From contig QCMV01000009.1 of the NCBI GenBank assembly GCA_003213515.1, forward strand, positions 1 through 46,275: a DNA stretch of 46,275 bases, read 5' to 3'. The notes under the pieces are model-generated. The model was given only the letters and a program-made list of their open reading frames with translations. It did not search any database and was not told the DNA's origin. Positions 24,335 through 32,804 of the stretch are shown piece by piece. Source of the stretch: Pelagibacteraceae bacterium AG-422-N09 (GTDB lineage: Bacteria > Pseudomonadota > Alphaproteobacteria > Pelagibacterales > AG-422-B15). The stretch's first letter is position 1. Each line of letters opens with the position of its first letter. The position numbers and the translations under genes were made by a program.

Positions 24335-25648
24335 ATGGCAAAAAATAAATTTAATCCAGCAGATTCTGTAAACCCTGAAACAATTGCATTACATGGAGGT
24401 GATTACAGAAGTGACCCTTCTACAACTTCAGTAGCTGTTCCAATTTATCAAACAACTTCATATCAGTTTCATAACACTGAACATGCAGCTAACTTATTTG
24501 GAGCTAAAGATTTTGGTAATATTTATACAAGAATAATGAACCCTACAGTTGATGTTCTTGAAAAAAGAGTTGCAGCAATGGAAGGTGGTGTAGGAGCATT
24601 ATGCGTTAGTTCTGGCCAATCAGCATCTATGTTAAGCATTCAAAATTTAGTCAAAGCTGGAGATAATATTGTTAGTTCAACAGATTTATATGGTGGAACA
24701 TGGAATTTATTTGCTAACACAATGAAAGATTTAGGAATTGAAGTTAGGTTTGCTGACCCTACAGATCCTGAAAGCTTTCGAAAAATGACGGATGATAATA
24801 CACGTGCGTATTATGCTGAAACCTTACCTAATCCAAAACTAAAAGTTTTTCCAATCAGAGAAGTTGCAGATATAGGAGAAGAATACAATATACCTCTAAT
24901 TGTAGATAATACTGCAGCGCCAGTAATATGTAAGCCAATTGAGCATGGTGCAACTATCGTTGTACATTCACTTACTAAATTCATAGGCGGTCATGGCACT
25001 ACTATTGGAGGAATAATTGTTGACAGTGGGAAATTTGATTGGGCTAAAGACCCCAAAAGACAACCTATGTTAAATAACCCTGATCCAAGTTACCATGGTA
25101 TGATATGGACAGAATTTGCAAAAGCAGTTGGTCCGATCGCTTACATCGTAAGAGCTAGGTTTGTAGGGTTGAGAGACTTAGGTCCAGCTTTACCACCACA
25201 AAGTGCATTTCAAATAATTCAAGGTTTAGAAACAGTATCTTTGAGAATGGAAAAACATTGCTCTAATGCTGCAAAGGTAGCTGAGTATCTATCTAAACAT
25301 AATAAAGTTTCCCGAGTAATCTATGCTGGTCTTGATGAAGGTGAAGCTGGTGAAAGAGCAAACAAATACCTTAAGGGAGGTCATGGGGCACTCTGTGGTA
25401 TTGAACTTAAAGGCGGTAAAGCGAGTGGTGAAAAGTTCATAAATAATTTAAATATGTTCTATCATGTTGCAAATATTGGTGATGCTCGAAGCTTAGCTAT
25501 TCACCCAGCATCAACAACCCACTCTCAGCTATCAGATGATGATATGGAAGCAGCTGGAGTAAATCCTAGTTATGTGAGACTTTCGATTGGAATAGAACAT
25601 ATCGATGATATCATCGAAGACCTAAAGAATGCTTTAGACGCGGCATAA
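24335..25648 (+). CDS. metY: O-acetylhomoserine sulfhydrylase (MetY)
   Basis: PLP enzyme that makes homocysteine from O-acetylhomoserine and sulfide, the direct sulfhydrylation route to methionine. 437 residues from the ATG at 24335, which has AGAGG 7 bases upstream; the longer reading would begin inside the leader terminator and is rejected. Signatures: TIALHGGDYRSDPSTTSVAVP, NIYTRIMNPTVDVLEKRVAA, TDLYGGTWNLF, and PLP lysine K215 in VVHSLTKFIGGHGT. The length and the KDPKRQPMLNNPDPSYHG insertion favour MetY over the shorter MetZ (O-succinyl) type. Expression is probably controlled by the attenuator leader in response to a methionine-cycle metabolite. Confidence 0.93.
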   Translation: MAKNKFNPADSVNPETIALHGGDYRSDPSTTSVAVPIYQTTSYQFHNTEHAANLFGAKDFGNIYTRIMNPTVDVLEKRVAAMEGGVGALCVSSGQSASMLSIQNLVKAGDNIVSSTDLYGGTWNLFANTMKDLGIEVRFADPTDPESFRKMTDDNTRAYYAETLPNPKLKVFPIREVADIGEEYNIPLIVDNTAAPVICKPIEHGATIVVHSLTKFIGGHGTTIGGIIVDSGKFDWAKDPKRQPMLNNPDPSYHGMIWTEFAKAVGPIAYIVRARFVGLRDLGPALPPQSAFQIIQGLETVSLRMEKHCSNAAKVAEYLSKHNKVSRVIYAGLDEGEAGERANKYLKGGHGALCGIELKGGKASGEKFINNLNMFYHVANIGDARSLAIHPASTTHSQLSDDDMEAAGVNPSYVRLSIGIEHIDDIIEDLKNALDAA

Positions 25649-25649
25649 T

Positions 25650-26702
25650 CTAACATAAAGTCTCTTCATTAAAATTTTTTTGAAGAGACTTTTTACTTAA
25701 CATCCACATTGATAATGAAATCAAAAATAAAATAATTGAATTCCCCTGATGAGCTAGTGCTAAATGCCAAGGAATATTTTGAAAAGTCATCATAACTCCA
25801 AGCAGTATTTGCAGTATAAAAGTAAAATTGAATGCCAGTAATAAATAACTTTTACTAATGGCGCCATTTTTTTTATATAAAATATAATTTATATATATAA
25901 CTAATAAGAGAATTAATAATGCTGACGTTCGATGAACAAAGATTATGTATTCTCTCGTCTCAAAAAAATTAACAAAACCACTCAAAAGATTGTTTTCAAT
26001 TAAAGGAAAAATATTACCATCATACATTGGCCAAGTATTAAATAATAATCCTGAGTGAGTACCTGAAACAAAAGCACCATAGGCAATTTGTAAGAAAATA
26101 AATAAAAATAATAATAAAAATAAAAATGCATTTCCTGGTTTATAATGAAACTTTTTGTTACTGATATATTTCATATTAGAATCTAAGAGCGTTTGAAAAG
26201 TAATACCTAAAATAATAAAAGCCATAGTAAGATGCATTGCTAAACGATATTGACTAACATCAATTCTCCCAACTAAGCCACTTTTTACCATATACCAACC
26301 AATGACGGCTTGCACGCCCAAGAGAAGTCCGATTGAGAATATTCTTAATTGATAGCTTCTGTGAATTTTCTTTTTAATTAACAAATAAATTAGAGGTATT
26401 AAATACAGAGCACCTATTAACCTTGCAAAAAATCTATGAAACCATTCCCAAAAATATATTACTTTGAATTCATTTAGTGTCATAGTGCTATTCACAAGCA
26501 TGAATTCATCAATTTGTTGATATTTGCTGAATTCTACTTGCCATTGGTAATTGTTTAATGGATACATAACACCTGTAATTGGTAGCCACTCTGTTATCGA
26601 TAGGCCAGAATCAGATATTCTTGTATACCCACCAATAAGTATAATCGCGCAAATAGAAATTATAAGAGACAAGAGCCAAATTGAAAATATATTGATTTTC
26701 AT
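25650..26702 (-). CDS. ctaA: Heme A synthase (COX15/CtaA)
   Basis: Inner-membrane enzyme that oxidises heme O to heme A for aa3-type cytochrome c oxidase. 350 residues with eight membrane helices. The N-terminal signature GGYTRISDSGLSITEWLPITG lies at 24-44. Heme-ligand histidines are in WFHRFFAR (H89), LAMHLTMAF, FVHRTSALL and LAHQGNS. This long, Cys-pair-free type is the alphaproteobacterial/mitochondrial class. Its last codons are also part of a hairpin that probably terminates metY transcription from the opposite strand. It is divergent from the DUF2842 gene across 24 bases. Confidence 0.95.
   Translation of the reverse strand: MKINIFSIWLLSLIISICAIILIGGYTRISDSGLSITEWLPITGVMYPLNNYQWQVEFSKYQQIDEFMLVNSTMTLNEFKVIYFWEWFHRFFARLIGALYLIPLIYLLIKKKIHRSYQLRIFSIGLLLGVQAVIGWYMVKSGLVGRIDVSQYRLAMHLTMAFIILGITFQTLLDSNMKYISNKKFHYKPGNAFLFLLLFLFIFLQIAYGAFVSGTHSGLLFNTWPMYDGNIFPLIENNLLSGFVNFFETREYIIFVHRTSALLILLLVIYINYILYKKNGAISKSYLLLAFNFTFILQILLGVMMTFQNIPWHLALAHQGNSIILFLISLSMWMLSKKSLQKNFNEETLC
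25657..25696 (+). terminator. metY terminator lying inside the ctaA coding end
   Basis: AAAGTCTCTTCA (25657-25668) and TGAAGAGACTTT (25681-25692, with a 12-base loop) make a 12-bp stem followed by further T. It begins 8 bases after the metY stop and encodes the final residues of ctaA on the other strand. Confidence 0.7.
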
Positions 26703-26726
26703 AATTTAAATTATTAAATATTTAAT

Positions 26727-26921
26727 ATGCAAAAAACAAAAAAACTACTTAGTATTATTATCTTTATACTAATGATGTTTTTATATTGTATAGTAGTTAT
26801 GGCTTTTTTAATTAAAATCAACTTTAATCATTGGCTAATAGAATTTATTGTTTACTTTATATTAGGTATTATCTGGGTTTTCCCTTCAATGTATATTTTA
26901 AGACCATTCAAAAAAAAATGA
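26727..26921 (+). CDS. DUF2842 small membrane protein
   Basis: 64 residues, two membrane helices (about 6-28 and 35-57) with a short basic C-terminus ILRPFKKK. The pattern (basic start, first helix, then WLIEFIVYFILGIIWVFPSMYIL with WVFP before the second helix end) matches DUF2842, a small family confined to alphaproteobacteria, function unknown. It overlaps the next gene by ATGA and is divergent from ctaA by 24 bases. No Shine-Dalgarno is visible. Confidence 0.65.
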   Translation: MQKTKKLLSIIIFILMMFLYCIVVMAFLIKINFNHWLIEFIVYFILGIIWVFPSMYILRPFKKK

Positions 26922-27211
26922 TAAGAAAAAAAAATAACTCTTCCAAGATGAAAGAGGTAAGAAAAAGGATCGATAAAATTGACTCTCAGATTTTGCCATT
27001 GATGGTTAAAAGATCTCAATTGGTAAATAGGGCACTTAGTCTTAAAACAAGAAAATCTGAGATCATCGATTCAGAGAGGATAAATGAGATAAAAAAGAAA
27101 GTTTCAAATCAAGCAAGAAAACTTGGTGCAAATCCAAAATTGATTAGTGATATTTGGGTATCGATAATTAAAAATTTTATAAATTTTGAGAAAAAAAATT
27201 TTAAAAAATAG
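26918..27211 (+). CDS. Chorismate mutase-like (AroQ type) protein
   Basis: 97 residues from the ATG at 26918, which overlaps the stop of the DUF2842 gene as ATGA; a longer reading would lie inside that gene. The helix VRKRIDKIDSQILPLMVKRS followed by QLVNRALSLKTRK matches the first helix of AroQ chorismate mutases (R..ID.ID..I..L...R). The remainder, DSERINEIKKKVSNQARKLG and LISDIWVSIIKNFINFE, fits helices 2 and 3. The reaction would be chorismate to prephenate for Phe/Tyr synthesis. It is small and K-rich, but key arginines and lysines are plausible. A pericyclic lyase of the same fold is an alternative. Confidence 0.7.
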   Translation: MIRKKNNSSKMKEVRKRIDKIDSQILPLMVKRSQLVNRALSLKTRKSEIIDSERINEIKKKVSNQARKLGANPKLISDIWVSIIKNFINFEKKNFKK

Positions 27212-27403
27212 CTATTTACTATGAGGTGGAAGTTTCTTTTCTACAAACCATTCATGTTTTTTGGTTGCCGGGTTATACTTCTTCATCCTTAACTTGTCTT
27301 TTGCTTTTAAACCAGAAGTTGGCTTTTTTGCATAATAATAAAACTTGCTATCAGTTTTTTCCTCAGGAACTAGGCGTACCTTTACAGTAGATTTTTTTGC
27401 CAT
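27212..27403 (-). CDS. rpmG: 50S ribosomal protein L33
   Basis: 63 residues. It matches the Zn-free, alphaproteobacterial L33 form: AKKSTVKVRLVPEEKTDSKF, YYAKKP, KLRMKKYNPATKKHEWFVEKK. The absence of CxxC pairs marks the C-minus type. It is translated from a stop-start overlap with merR (TAATG) and ends at the convergent chorismate-mutase-like gene with no gap. Confidence 0.95.
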   Translation of the reverse strand: MAKKSTVKVRLVPEEKTDSKFYYYAKKPTSGLKAKDKLRMKKYNPATKKHEWFVEKKLPPHSK

Positions 27404-27828
27404 TATTTATTATCAAGTTTTTTTCTTAGTTGAACCAAATCATCCAAAACATTCATTAATTTTTTTCTTTTTGAATCATTAATAGAATGCTTAGGGTAAC
27501 TTTGTTGCTCAAGATGATCATTATTATCTTTTTTTATTTCTGTAAAGATCTTATTTTCTGTCTGAACAGTTAATAATTTTTTTGTACCATTTTCCTTGAT
27601 TACTTTTTGAACCCCTCTAATTGTATATCCATCGTTGTACAAAAGACTTTTAATACCCTTTAATAATTTTACATCTTCAGGCCTGTAATATCTTCGGCCA
27701 CCACCTCTTTTGATTGGCTTTATTTGTACAAACTTTGTTTCCCAAAATCTTAGTACATGTTGTGGTAACGACAAATCTTTTGATACTTCACTTATAGTTC
27801 TAAAAGCTTCGGGTGACTTTGAACTCAT
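27403..27828 (-). CDS. MerR-family transcriptional regulator
   Basis: 141 residues. The N-terminal winged helix reads [25 protein letters not shown], then a wing with [41 protein letters not shown]. The C-terminal 60 residues are low-complexity and end in a short coiled segment ([17 protein letters not shown]). No metal-binding cysteines are present, so it is not a metal sensor. This is the MerR protein conserved after ihfA in alphaproteobacteria; its target is unknown to me. It overlaps ihfA by 4 bases. Confidence 0.9.
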   Translation of the reverse strand: MSSKSPEAFRTISEVSKDLSLPQHVLRFWETKFVQIKPIKRGGGRRYYRPEDVKLLKGIKSLLYNDGYTIRGVQKVIKENGTKKLLTVQTENKIFTEIKKDNNDHLEQQSYPKHSINDSKRKKLMNVLDDLVQLRKKLDNK

Positions 27829-28145
27829 TTAATTACCGCCTCTGAATTCATTTTATTTCTTGTATTAACTTTTGACTTCAATACGTTAGAGGCACGAAAA
27901 GTTACAACACTTCTAGCTGTTATCGGGACTTCCTGGCCTGTCTTAGGATTTCGACCAATTCTCTCTTTTTTTTGCCTTACTACGAACGTACCAAACGATG
28001 AAATTTTTACATCATCTCCATTAATTAAACTTTTTAAAATTTCTCCAAAAACTGAATCAACGAGTGTGGCAGACTCATTTCTAGAAAGACCAACATTTTT
28101 GAAAACAGCCTCACTAAGTGTTGATCTAGTAGTTGTCTTATCCAT
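27825..28145 (-). CDS. ihfA: Integration host factor alpha subunit
   Basis: DNA-bending nucleoid protein, 106 residues, forming a dimer with IhfB (not in this window). Signatures: [20 protein letters not shown], the [14 protein letters not shown] core, and the minor-groove arm [22 protein letters not shown] with the intercalating proline. It is the first gene of ihfA-merR-rpmG and has its own promoter 7 bases upstream of the ATG. No Shine-Dalgarno is visible, so a leaderless message is likely. Confidence 0.95.
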   Translation of the reverse strand: MDKTTTRSTLSEAVFKNVGLSRNESATLVDSVFGEILKSLINGDDVKISSFGTFVVRQKKERIGRNPKTGQEVPITARSVVTFRASNVLKSKVNTRNKMNSEAVIK

Positions 28146-28152
28146 AAGAAAA

Positions 28153-28180
28153 ATTATATTAAATTAATAACTTATAACAA
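28153..28180 (-). promoter_or_regulatory. ihfA: ihfA promoter, close to the start codon
   Basis: Minus strand: TTGTTA (28180-28175), 16-base spacer, perfect TATAAT (28158-28153). Only 7 bases separate the -10 from the ATG at 28145, so the transcript should start at or 1-2 bases before it. Confidence 0.6.
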
Positions 28181-28204
28181 TATATTAATTACTTTTTTTA
28201 CTAA

Positions 28205-29239
28205 TTAAATAGCTATTTTATTTTGCATTTCATTCACATATTTCTTAATTTTTTCATTTACATCGTTTTCAAGTAAAGAATATATAATATCTGCAGCATA
28301 AGAAACGCCCTTAAACTCTGATTGGCCATGACACTTTACGACTAGAGCATTAAGTCCCATAAATATACCACAATTATGTACTCTTGGATCTAATCTTTCG
28401 CGTACAGATCTTAGAGAGATTGACGATAATATATAGCCTAACTTTGATAAAATTGAGCTTCGATATGCATTGTTCAGGTGACTTTGAAATAGCTTTGCAG
28501 TTCCTTCTGCTGTCTTCAAAGCTATATTGCCAGTAAAACCGTCAGTCACAACAACATTAGTTTTGCCTAGAGAAATATCATTACCTTCAATATATCCTGA
28601 GTAATTAATCAAGTCTGATTTCTTAAGTTCTTGTAATCTGTCAGAGGCATTCTTAATCTCTTCATTTCCCTTTATTTCCTCTTTGCCGACATTTAATATA
28701 CCTACAGATGGTTTATTTATTTTGAATAGTATACTTGCCAGACTTGAGCCAAGAATTGCACTATCTACTAAATACTTTGAACTTAATTTAGTATTTGCAC
28801 CAAGGTCTAAAACTATGGACTCTCCTTTCATATTGGGCCATATTGATGCAATTGCAGGACGCTTTATTTCAGATAATGTTTTAATATTCAACAATGACAA
28901 AGTCATTAATGCTCCGGTATTGCCAAATGAGAGTACAGCGTCTGTTTCATTCTCTTGAGTAGATTTAATAGCCAAATGCATACTTGAATGTATTTTTGAC
29001 TTTATAACTTCAGATGGCTTGTCGTCCATTGTAATGCTATCTGAACAATCAATTATTTCAGATGCTGACTGGAGTTTTTTAAATTTTTTTAAATATTTAA
29101 GTATCGTTTCTTTATTTCCGAATAAATAAAATTTATAGTTAATGTTCCTTAATAAAGACTGTTCTAAACCTTTTAAAATTTCTTTTGTTTTGGTTTCACT
29201 CCCCAATATGTCAACCGCTAATTTAAATATCTTTTTCAA
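28205..29239 (-). CDS. plsX: Phosphate acyltransferase PlsX
   Basis: Converts acyl-ACP to acyl-phosphate for phospholipid synthesis, peripheral to the membrane. 344 residues. Recognised from AVLSFGNTGALMTLSLLNIKT, RPAIASIWPNMKGESIVLDLGAN, GYIEGNDISLGKTNVVVTDGFTGNIALKTAEG and GLNALVVKCHG. The usual DAMGGD near the N-terminus is changed to DILGSE (10-15), so the protein is somewhat diverged. In most alphaproteobacteria fabH lies between plsX and ihfA; here only 59 bases do. The gene starts 4 bases after the bc1 chaperone gene. Confidence 0.92.
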   Translation of the reverse strand: MKKIFKLAVDILGSETKTKEILKGLEQSLLRNINYKFYLFGNKETILKYLKKFKKLQSASEIIDCSDSITMDDKPSEVIKSKIHSSMHLAIKSTQENETDAVLSFGNTGALMTLSLLNIKTLSEIKRPAIASIWPNMKGESIVLDLGANTKLSSKYLVDSAILGSSLASILFKINKPSVGILNVGKEEIKGNEEIKNASDRLQELKKSDLINYSGYIEGNDISLGKTNVVVTDGFTGNIALKTAEGTAKLFQSHLNNAYRSSILSKLGYILSSISLRSVRERLDPRVHNCGIFMGLNALVVKCHGQSEFKGVSYAADIIYSLLENDVNEKIKKYVNEMQNKIAI

Positions 29240-29243
29240 AATA

Positions 29244-29774
29244 CTAACTAAATTTTATAAATTCAAAATTGCAGTCGATATTTTCCTTTTCAGACATACT
29301 CTGAAATTTTTTTATATTGTTAATTATATATTTTGCAAACATACTAACATTCTTTTTATTAGATGAATTTCCTTTGAATATATTATTTAAGATTGTTTGC
29401 TCTAGCAATGATTTATCATCTTCTTTTTCTAAAAGATCCAAACTTTTACTATATTGTGATAACCTGCCATAAAAAGCCCTGATAAATAGTTTCATTTTTT
29501 TGTTAACAGCAATATCTCCAAATCCCATTTCTCTAAGATTATTTTCAAAATCATTGAACATATGATCAAATAACATCTGTGATAAAGACGAGTTTTTAAT
29601 ATTTTTACTTTTATAAAAATAAAAAATCATAAATGCATGAAATATGATCAAATCAAATCTGGTTTCAAAGCTGTCATCTAGTCCAAAATCGATGTATAAA
29701 AATTTTGATCTCGATATTTCAACGATATTCTGATAGATTTTTCTGATTGTATGTTCTGTATTCTTAAATATCAT
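29244..29774 (-). CDS. Ubiquinol-cytochrome c chaperone family protein (CBP3-like)
   Basis: Assembly factor of the cytochrome bc1 complex, homologous to yeast Cbp3 / human UQCC1. 176 residues from the ATG at 29774. Family landmarks are HTIRKIYQNIVEISRSKFLY at the N-terminus, DSFETRFDLIIFHAFMIFYF, then LSQMLFDHMFNDFENNLREM and GFGDIAVNKKMKLFIRAFYGR. The longer reading (21 more residues) would lie inside the divergent bamE gene and lacks family similarity, so I reject it. Only 4 bases separate its start from the bamE start. It is followed by plsX after 4 bases; the YceD/DUF177 gene usual at this place is absent. Confidence 0.85.
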   Translation of the reverse strand: MIFKNTEHTIRKIYQNIVEISRSKFLYIDFGLDDSFETRFDLIIFHAFMIFYFYKSKNIKNSSLSQMLFDHMFNDFENNLREMGFGDIAVNKKMKLFIRAFYGRLSQYSKSLDLLEKEDDKSLLEQTILNNIFKGNSSNKKNVSMFAKYIINNIKKFQSMSEKENIDCNFEFIKFS

Positions 29775-29778
29775 AAAA

Positions 29779-30213
29779 ATGTTTAAATTTAATAATTTTA
29801 TCTTACTATTATTTATCTTATATAGTTGCTCTCCCATTAATAAGCAACACGGTTATCTTTTGGACGATTTTCTTGTTTCTTCAGAAAAAATATCAAAATT
29901 TCAATTAAAAAATACTACAAAAAATGATGTATTCGATGCTATGGGTTCACCGTCAATAGAAATTGAAGATGTAGAGAATGTATGGATTTATCTTTTATCA
30001 CTCAAAGAAAAAAAAGTTTTTGATGAGGATCAATTACTTTTTCAGAGTATTTATAGATTTGAATTTGATGATAGTGGAATATTAATTGATCAAGCTTTTT
30101 TGAGCTCTGATAATTTTAATAAAATTGCTTTTTCATCTGATGAAACAAAGGTAGAGAGAAATGCCTACGGAATTACTGACCAGCTCTATGATGCATTTAC
30201 GAGAGGTCAGTAA
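29779..30213 (+). CDS. bamE: Outer membrane assembly lipoprotein BamE (SmpA/OmlA)
   Basis: Lipoprotein partner of BamA in outer-membrane protein insertion. 144 residues with a short lipoprotein signal (FKFNNFILLLFILYSC, cysteine 17). The BamE fold is seen in SEKISKFQLKNTTKNDVFDAMGSPS (the conserved K..V...LG.P helix), VWIYLLSLKEKKVF and a YRFEFDDSGIL strand pair. Placement divergent from the bc1 chaperone is the usual alphaproteobacterial context and supports the call. Confidence 0.85.
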   Translation: MFKFNNFILLLFILYSCSPINKQHGYLLDDFLVSSEKISKFQLKNTTKNDVFDAMGSPSIEIEDVENVWIYLLSLKEKKVFDEDQLLFQSIYRFEFDDSGILIDQAFLSSDNFNKIAFSSDETKVERNAYGITDQLYDAFTRGQ

Positions 30214-30221
30214 ATAAATAG

Positions 30222-32294
30222 TTATAACGCTGCTAATAATAATAAAGCTACAATATTCGTAATCTTGATCATTGGGTTAACAGCAGGACCCGCAGTGTCT
30301 TTATATGGGTCTCCAACAGTATCTCCTGTAACCGCGGCTTTATGAGCTTCTGATCCCTTACCGCCAAAGTTTCCATCTTCAACATATTTCTTTGCATTGT
30401 CCCATGCACCTCCGCCAGCAGTCATTGAGATTGCAACAAATATACCTGTAACAATTACACCGAGCAACATCGCACCAACTGCAGAAACAGCTGCATTCTG
30501 ATCAGCAACAATTGAAACAATAAAAAAAAGTATTATTGGCGATAATACAGGTAACATGGACGGAATTATCATCTCTTTGATCGCTGAACGAGTAAGCATA
30601 TCAACTGATCTCGAGTAATCAGGCTTTGAATCACCTGTCATGATACCAGGATTATCAGAAAATTGTTTTCTAACCTCTTCAACTACTGCGCCACCTGCTC
30701 TGCCAACGGCCATCATTCCCATTGATGCAAATAAATATGGCAATAACCCGCCAATCAATAACCCAACGACAACATAAGGATTTTCAAGACTAAAATTAGG
30801 TGTTAAGTTTTCAATTAATTTTAAATCTTCGACATACGCTGCAAATAAAACAAGCGCACCTAAACCTGCTGAGCCAATTGCATAGCCCTTTGTAACTGCT
30901 TTTGTTGTATTTCCAACTGCATCAAGCGCGTCCGTAGTTTTTCTTACATTTTCATCTAAATTTGACATTTCTGCAATACCACCAGCATTATCTGTGACAG
31001 GACCATATGCATCAAGCGCAACAACCATTCCAGCTAGTGCAAGCATTGCGGTTACTGCAATTGCAATTCCAAATAAGCCAGCCAACTGAAAAGTCATTAC
31101 AATACCGATTACAATAACTAATGCTGGAAGCGCTGTTGCTTCCATGGAAACTGCTAATCCTTGAATTACATTTGTTCCATGTCCAGTCGTAGAAGCTTTT
31201 GCAACACTTTGAACAGGTCTATAATTTGTTCCTGTATAATATTCAGTTATCCAGATAAGAAGTCCTGTAATCACAATACCTATTATTGAACATAAATAAA
31301 GTGAAGTTCCAGAAAACGTCGTATCACCAAAAGTAAATTCTTTTGACATATCGCCTAATACTATTTGAGTTACTGGATATATAAAAATCAATGAGAGTAT
31401 TGCCGATGCAATAAAACCTTTATATAACGCGCCCATAATACTTTGGGAAGACCCTAGTCTTACGAAAAAAGTACCAATAATTGAAGCTACCAAACAGCTC
31501 CCTCCTATTGCCATAGGATAAATAGTCATCATGTGGGCAATTTCACCAGAAAAGAATATAGTGGCTAGAACCATTGTCGCTACAATTGTTACGGCATAAG
31601 TCTCAAATAAATCAGCCGCCATGCCCGCGCAATCTCCTACATTATCTCCAACATTATCAGCTATAACTGCTGGATTTCTAGGATCATCTTCAGGAATACC
31701 CGCTTCAACTTTGCCAACTAAATCAGCCCCAACATCTGCTCCCTTGGTAAAAATTCCACCTCCAAGTCTTGCAAATATCGAAATTAGTGAGGCGCCAAAT
31801 CCTAGGGCAACAAGCGCATGCTTGAGTGTCTCCTCAGACACAGAATAAGAATCCAATATGGCATAGTAAACTGATATAGATAATAAAGCCAAACCTGCAA
31901 CTAGCATGCCAGTAACAGCGCCTGCTTTGAAAGCAACATTTAGGCCTTTCCCCAAACTCTCACTAGCTGCCTGAGCTGTTCTAACATTAGCTCTTACGGA
32001 AATTATCATTCCAATGTAACCTGCCGCACCTGATAGAATTGCGCCAATTAAATAACCCCCAACAACCCAAAAATCTCTAAAAAACAAATATAAAAGAACA
32101 CAGATAACTGCACCTACAATAGCAATAGTTGTATATTGTCTATTGAGATATGCCTGGGCACCAATTTGAATTGCTGATGAAATTTCTTGCATCTTTTCAC
32201 TACCAGGATTTGATTTTAAAACTGAATTTCCAGCCCAAAAACCATAAATAATTGAAAGTATTCCTGAGAAAATAATTAGGTTTAATATACTCAT
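30222..32294 (-). CDS. hppA: K+-independent H+-translocating pyrophosphatase
   Basis: Membrane proton pump driven by pyrophosphate hydrolysis. 690 residues, about 16 helices. The substrate site includes [20 protein letters not shown] (187-206) and [20 protein letters not shown] (207-226). The determinant stretch [10 protein letters not shown] (461-470) has K465 and T468, the combination typical of K+-independent proton pumps rather than K+-dependent or Na+ pumps. It conserves energy from biosynthetic PPi, which is common in oligotrophic marine alphaproteobacteria. AAGGA lies 8-9 bases before the ATG. It is transcribed alone, downstream of nusB and convergent with bamE. Confidence 0.97.
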   Translation of the reverse strand: MSILNLIIFSGILSIIYGFWAGNSVLKSNPGSEKMQEISSAIQIGAQAYLNRQYTTIAIVGAVICVLLYLFFRDFWVVGGYLIGAILSGAAGYIGMIISVRANVRTAQAASESLGKGLNVAFKAGAVTGMLVAGLALLSISVYYAILDSYSVSEETLKHALVALGFGASLISIFARLGGGIFTKGADVGADLVGKVEAGIPEDDPRNPAVIADNVGDNVGDCAGMAADLFETYAVTIVATMVLATIFFSGEIAHMMTIYPMAIGGSCLVASIIGTFFVRLGSSQSIMGALYKGFIASAILSLIFIYPVTQIVLGDMSKEFTFGDTTFSGTSLYLCSIIGIVITGLLIWITEYYTGTNYRPVQSVAKASTTGHGTNVIQGLAVSMEATALPALVIVIGIVMTFQLAGLFGIAIAVTAMLALAGMVVALDAYGPVTDNAGGIAEMSNLDENVRKTTDALDAVGNTTKAVTKGYAIGSAGLGALVLFAAYVEDLKLIENLTPNFSLENPYVVVGLLIGGLLPYLFASMGMMAVGRAGGAVVEEVRKQFSDNPGIMTGDSKPDYSRSVDMLTRSAIKEMIIPSMLPVLSPIILFFIVSIVADQNAAVSAVGAMLLGVIVTGIFVAISMTAGGGAWDNAKKYVEDGNFGGKGSEAHKAAVTGDTVGDPYKDTAGPAVNPMIKITNIVALLLLAAL

Positions 32295-32376
32295 ATCTTA
32301 TGTCCTTAATTGTTTATTGCTGGTGGAGAAAATGCCAAAAATTACATAAATATGCAACTTTTATTTTTTTCTAATT

Positions 32377-32799
32377 TTATCTAAGGTTATCAAGTACTCC
32401 ATTTAGAAGTGCAGCCTCTTTATTGCCAAAAAAATGATTTGATATCAATAAATACTCTGAAATAACAATTTTCTTTGAAATTTCTTTTTTTACTTCAATC
32501 TCATATATTGCACATCTAAAGATAGATAATAGTAATTTATCAAAAGATTTGACTCTACTTTTATTTTTAAGCGAACTTTCTAATATTAAGTCTATTTTTT
32601 CCAAATTAAAAAAAACACCTTTAAATATTTCTTTAGTAAGTAAAAGTTTTGAACTATTTATTTTATTTTTAAAATCACTATTTTCAACAATGTGTAGAAG
32701 TAATTCATCAAAGGAGTCGTCTATACCTTTTTTATTAATACTAAACTCATATAGAGCTTGAACAGCTAAAAGCCTTTGGTATGATTTTAAATCAGACAT
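32377..32799 (-). CDS. nusB: Transcription antitermination factor NusB
   Basis: RNA-binding partner of NusE/S10 in rRNA antitermination. 140 residues, all helical. The start YQRLLAVQALYEF is the canonical NusB N-terminus, and the end SEYLLISNHFFGNKEAALLNGVLDNL matches its last helices. The middle is lysine- and serine-rich and diverged. It is last in the riboflavin operon, 5 bases after ribH; the ribH-nusB pair is very widely conserved. Confidence 0.93.
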   Translation of the reverse strand: MSDLKSYQRLLAVQALYEFSINKKGIDDSFDELLLHIVENSDFKNKINSSKLLLTKEIFKGVFFNLEKIDLILESSLKNKSRVKSFDKLLLSIFRCAIYEIEVKKEISKKIVISEYLLISNHFFGNKEAALLNGVLDNLR

Positions 32800-32804
32800 T
32801 GATT

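Noticed and set aside
29775-29837. Extended start of the bc1 chaperone
   Set aside because: The extra 21 codons lie inside bamE, lack family similarity and would replace the good ATG at 29774.
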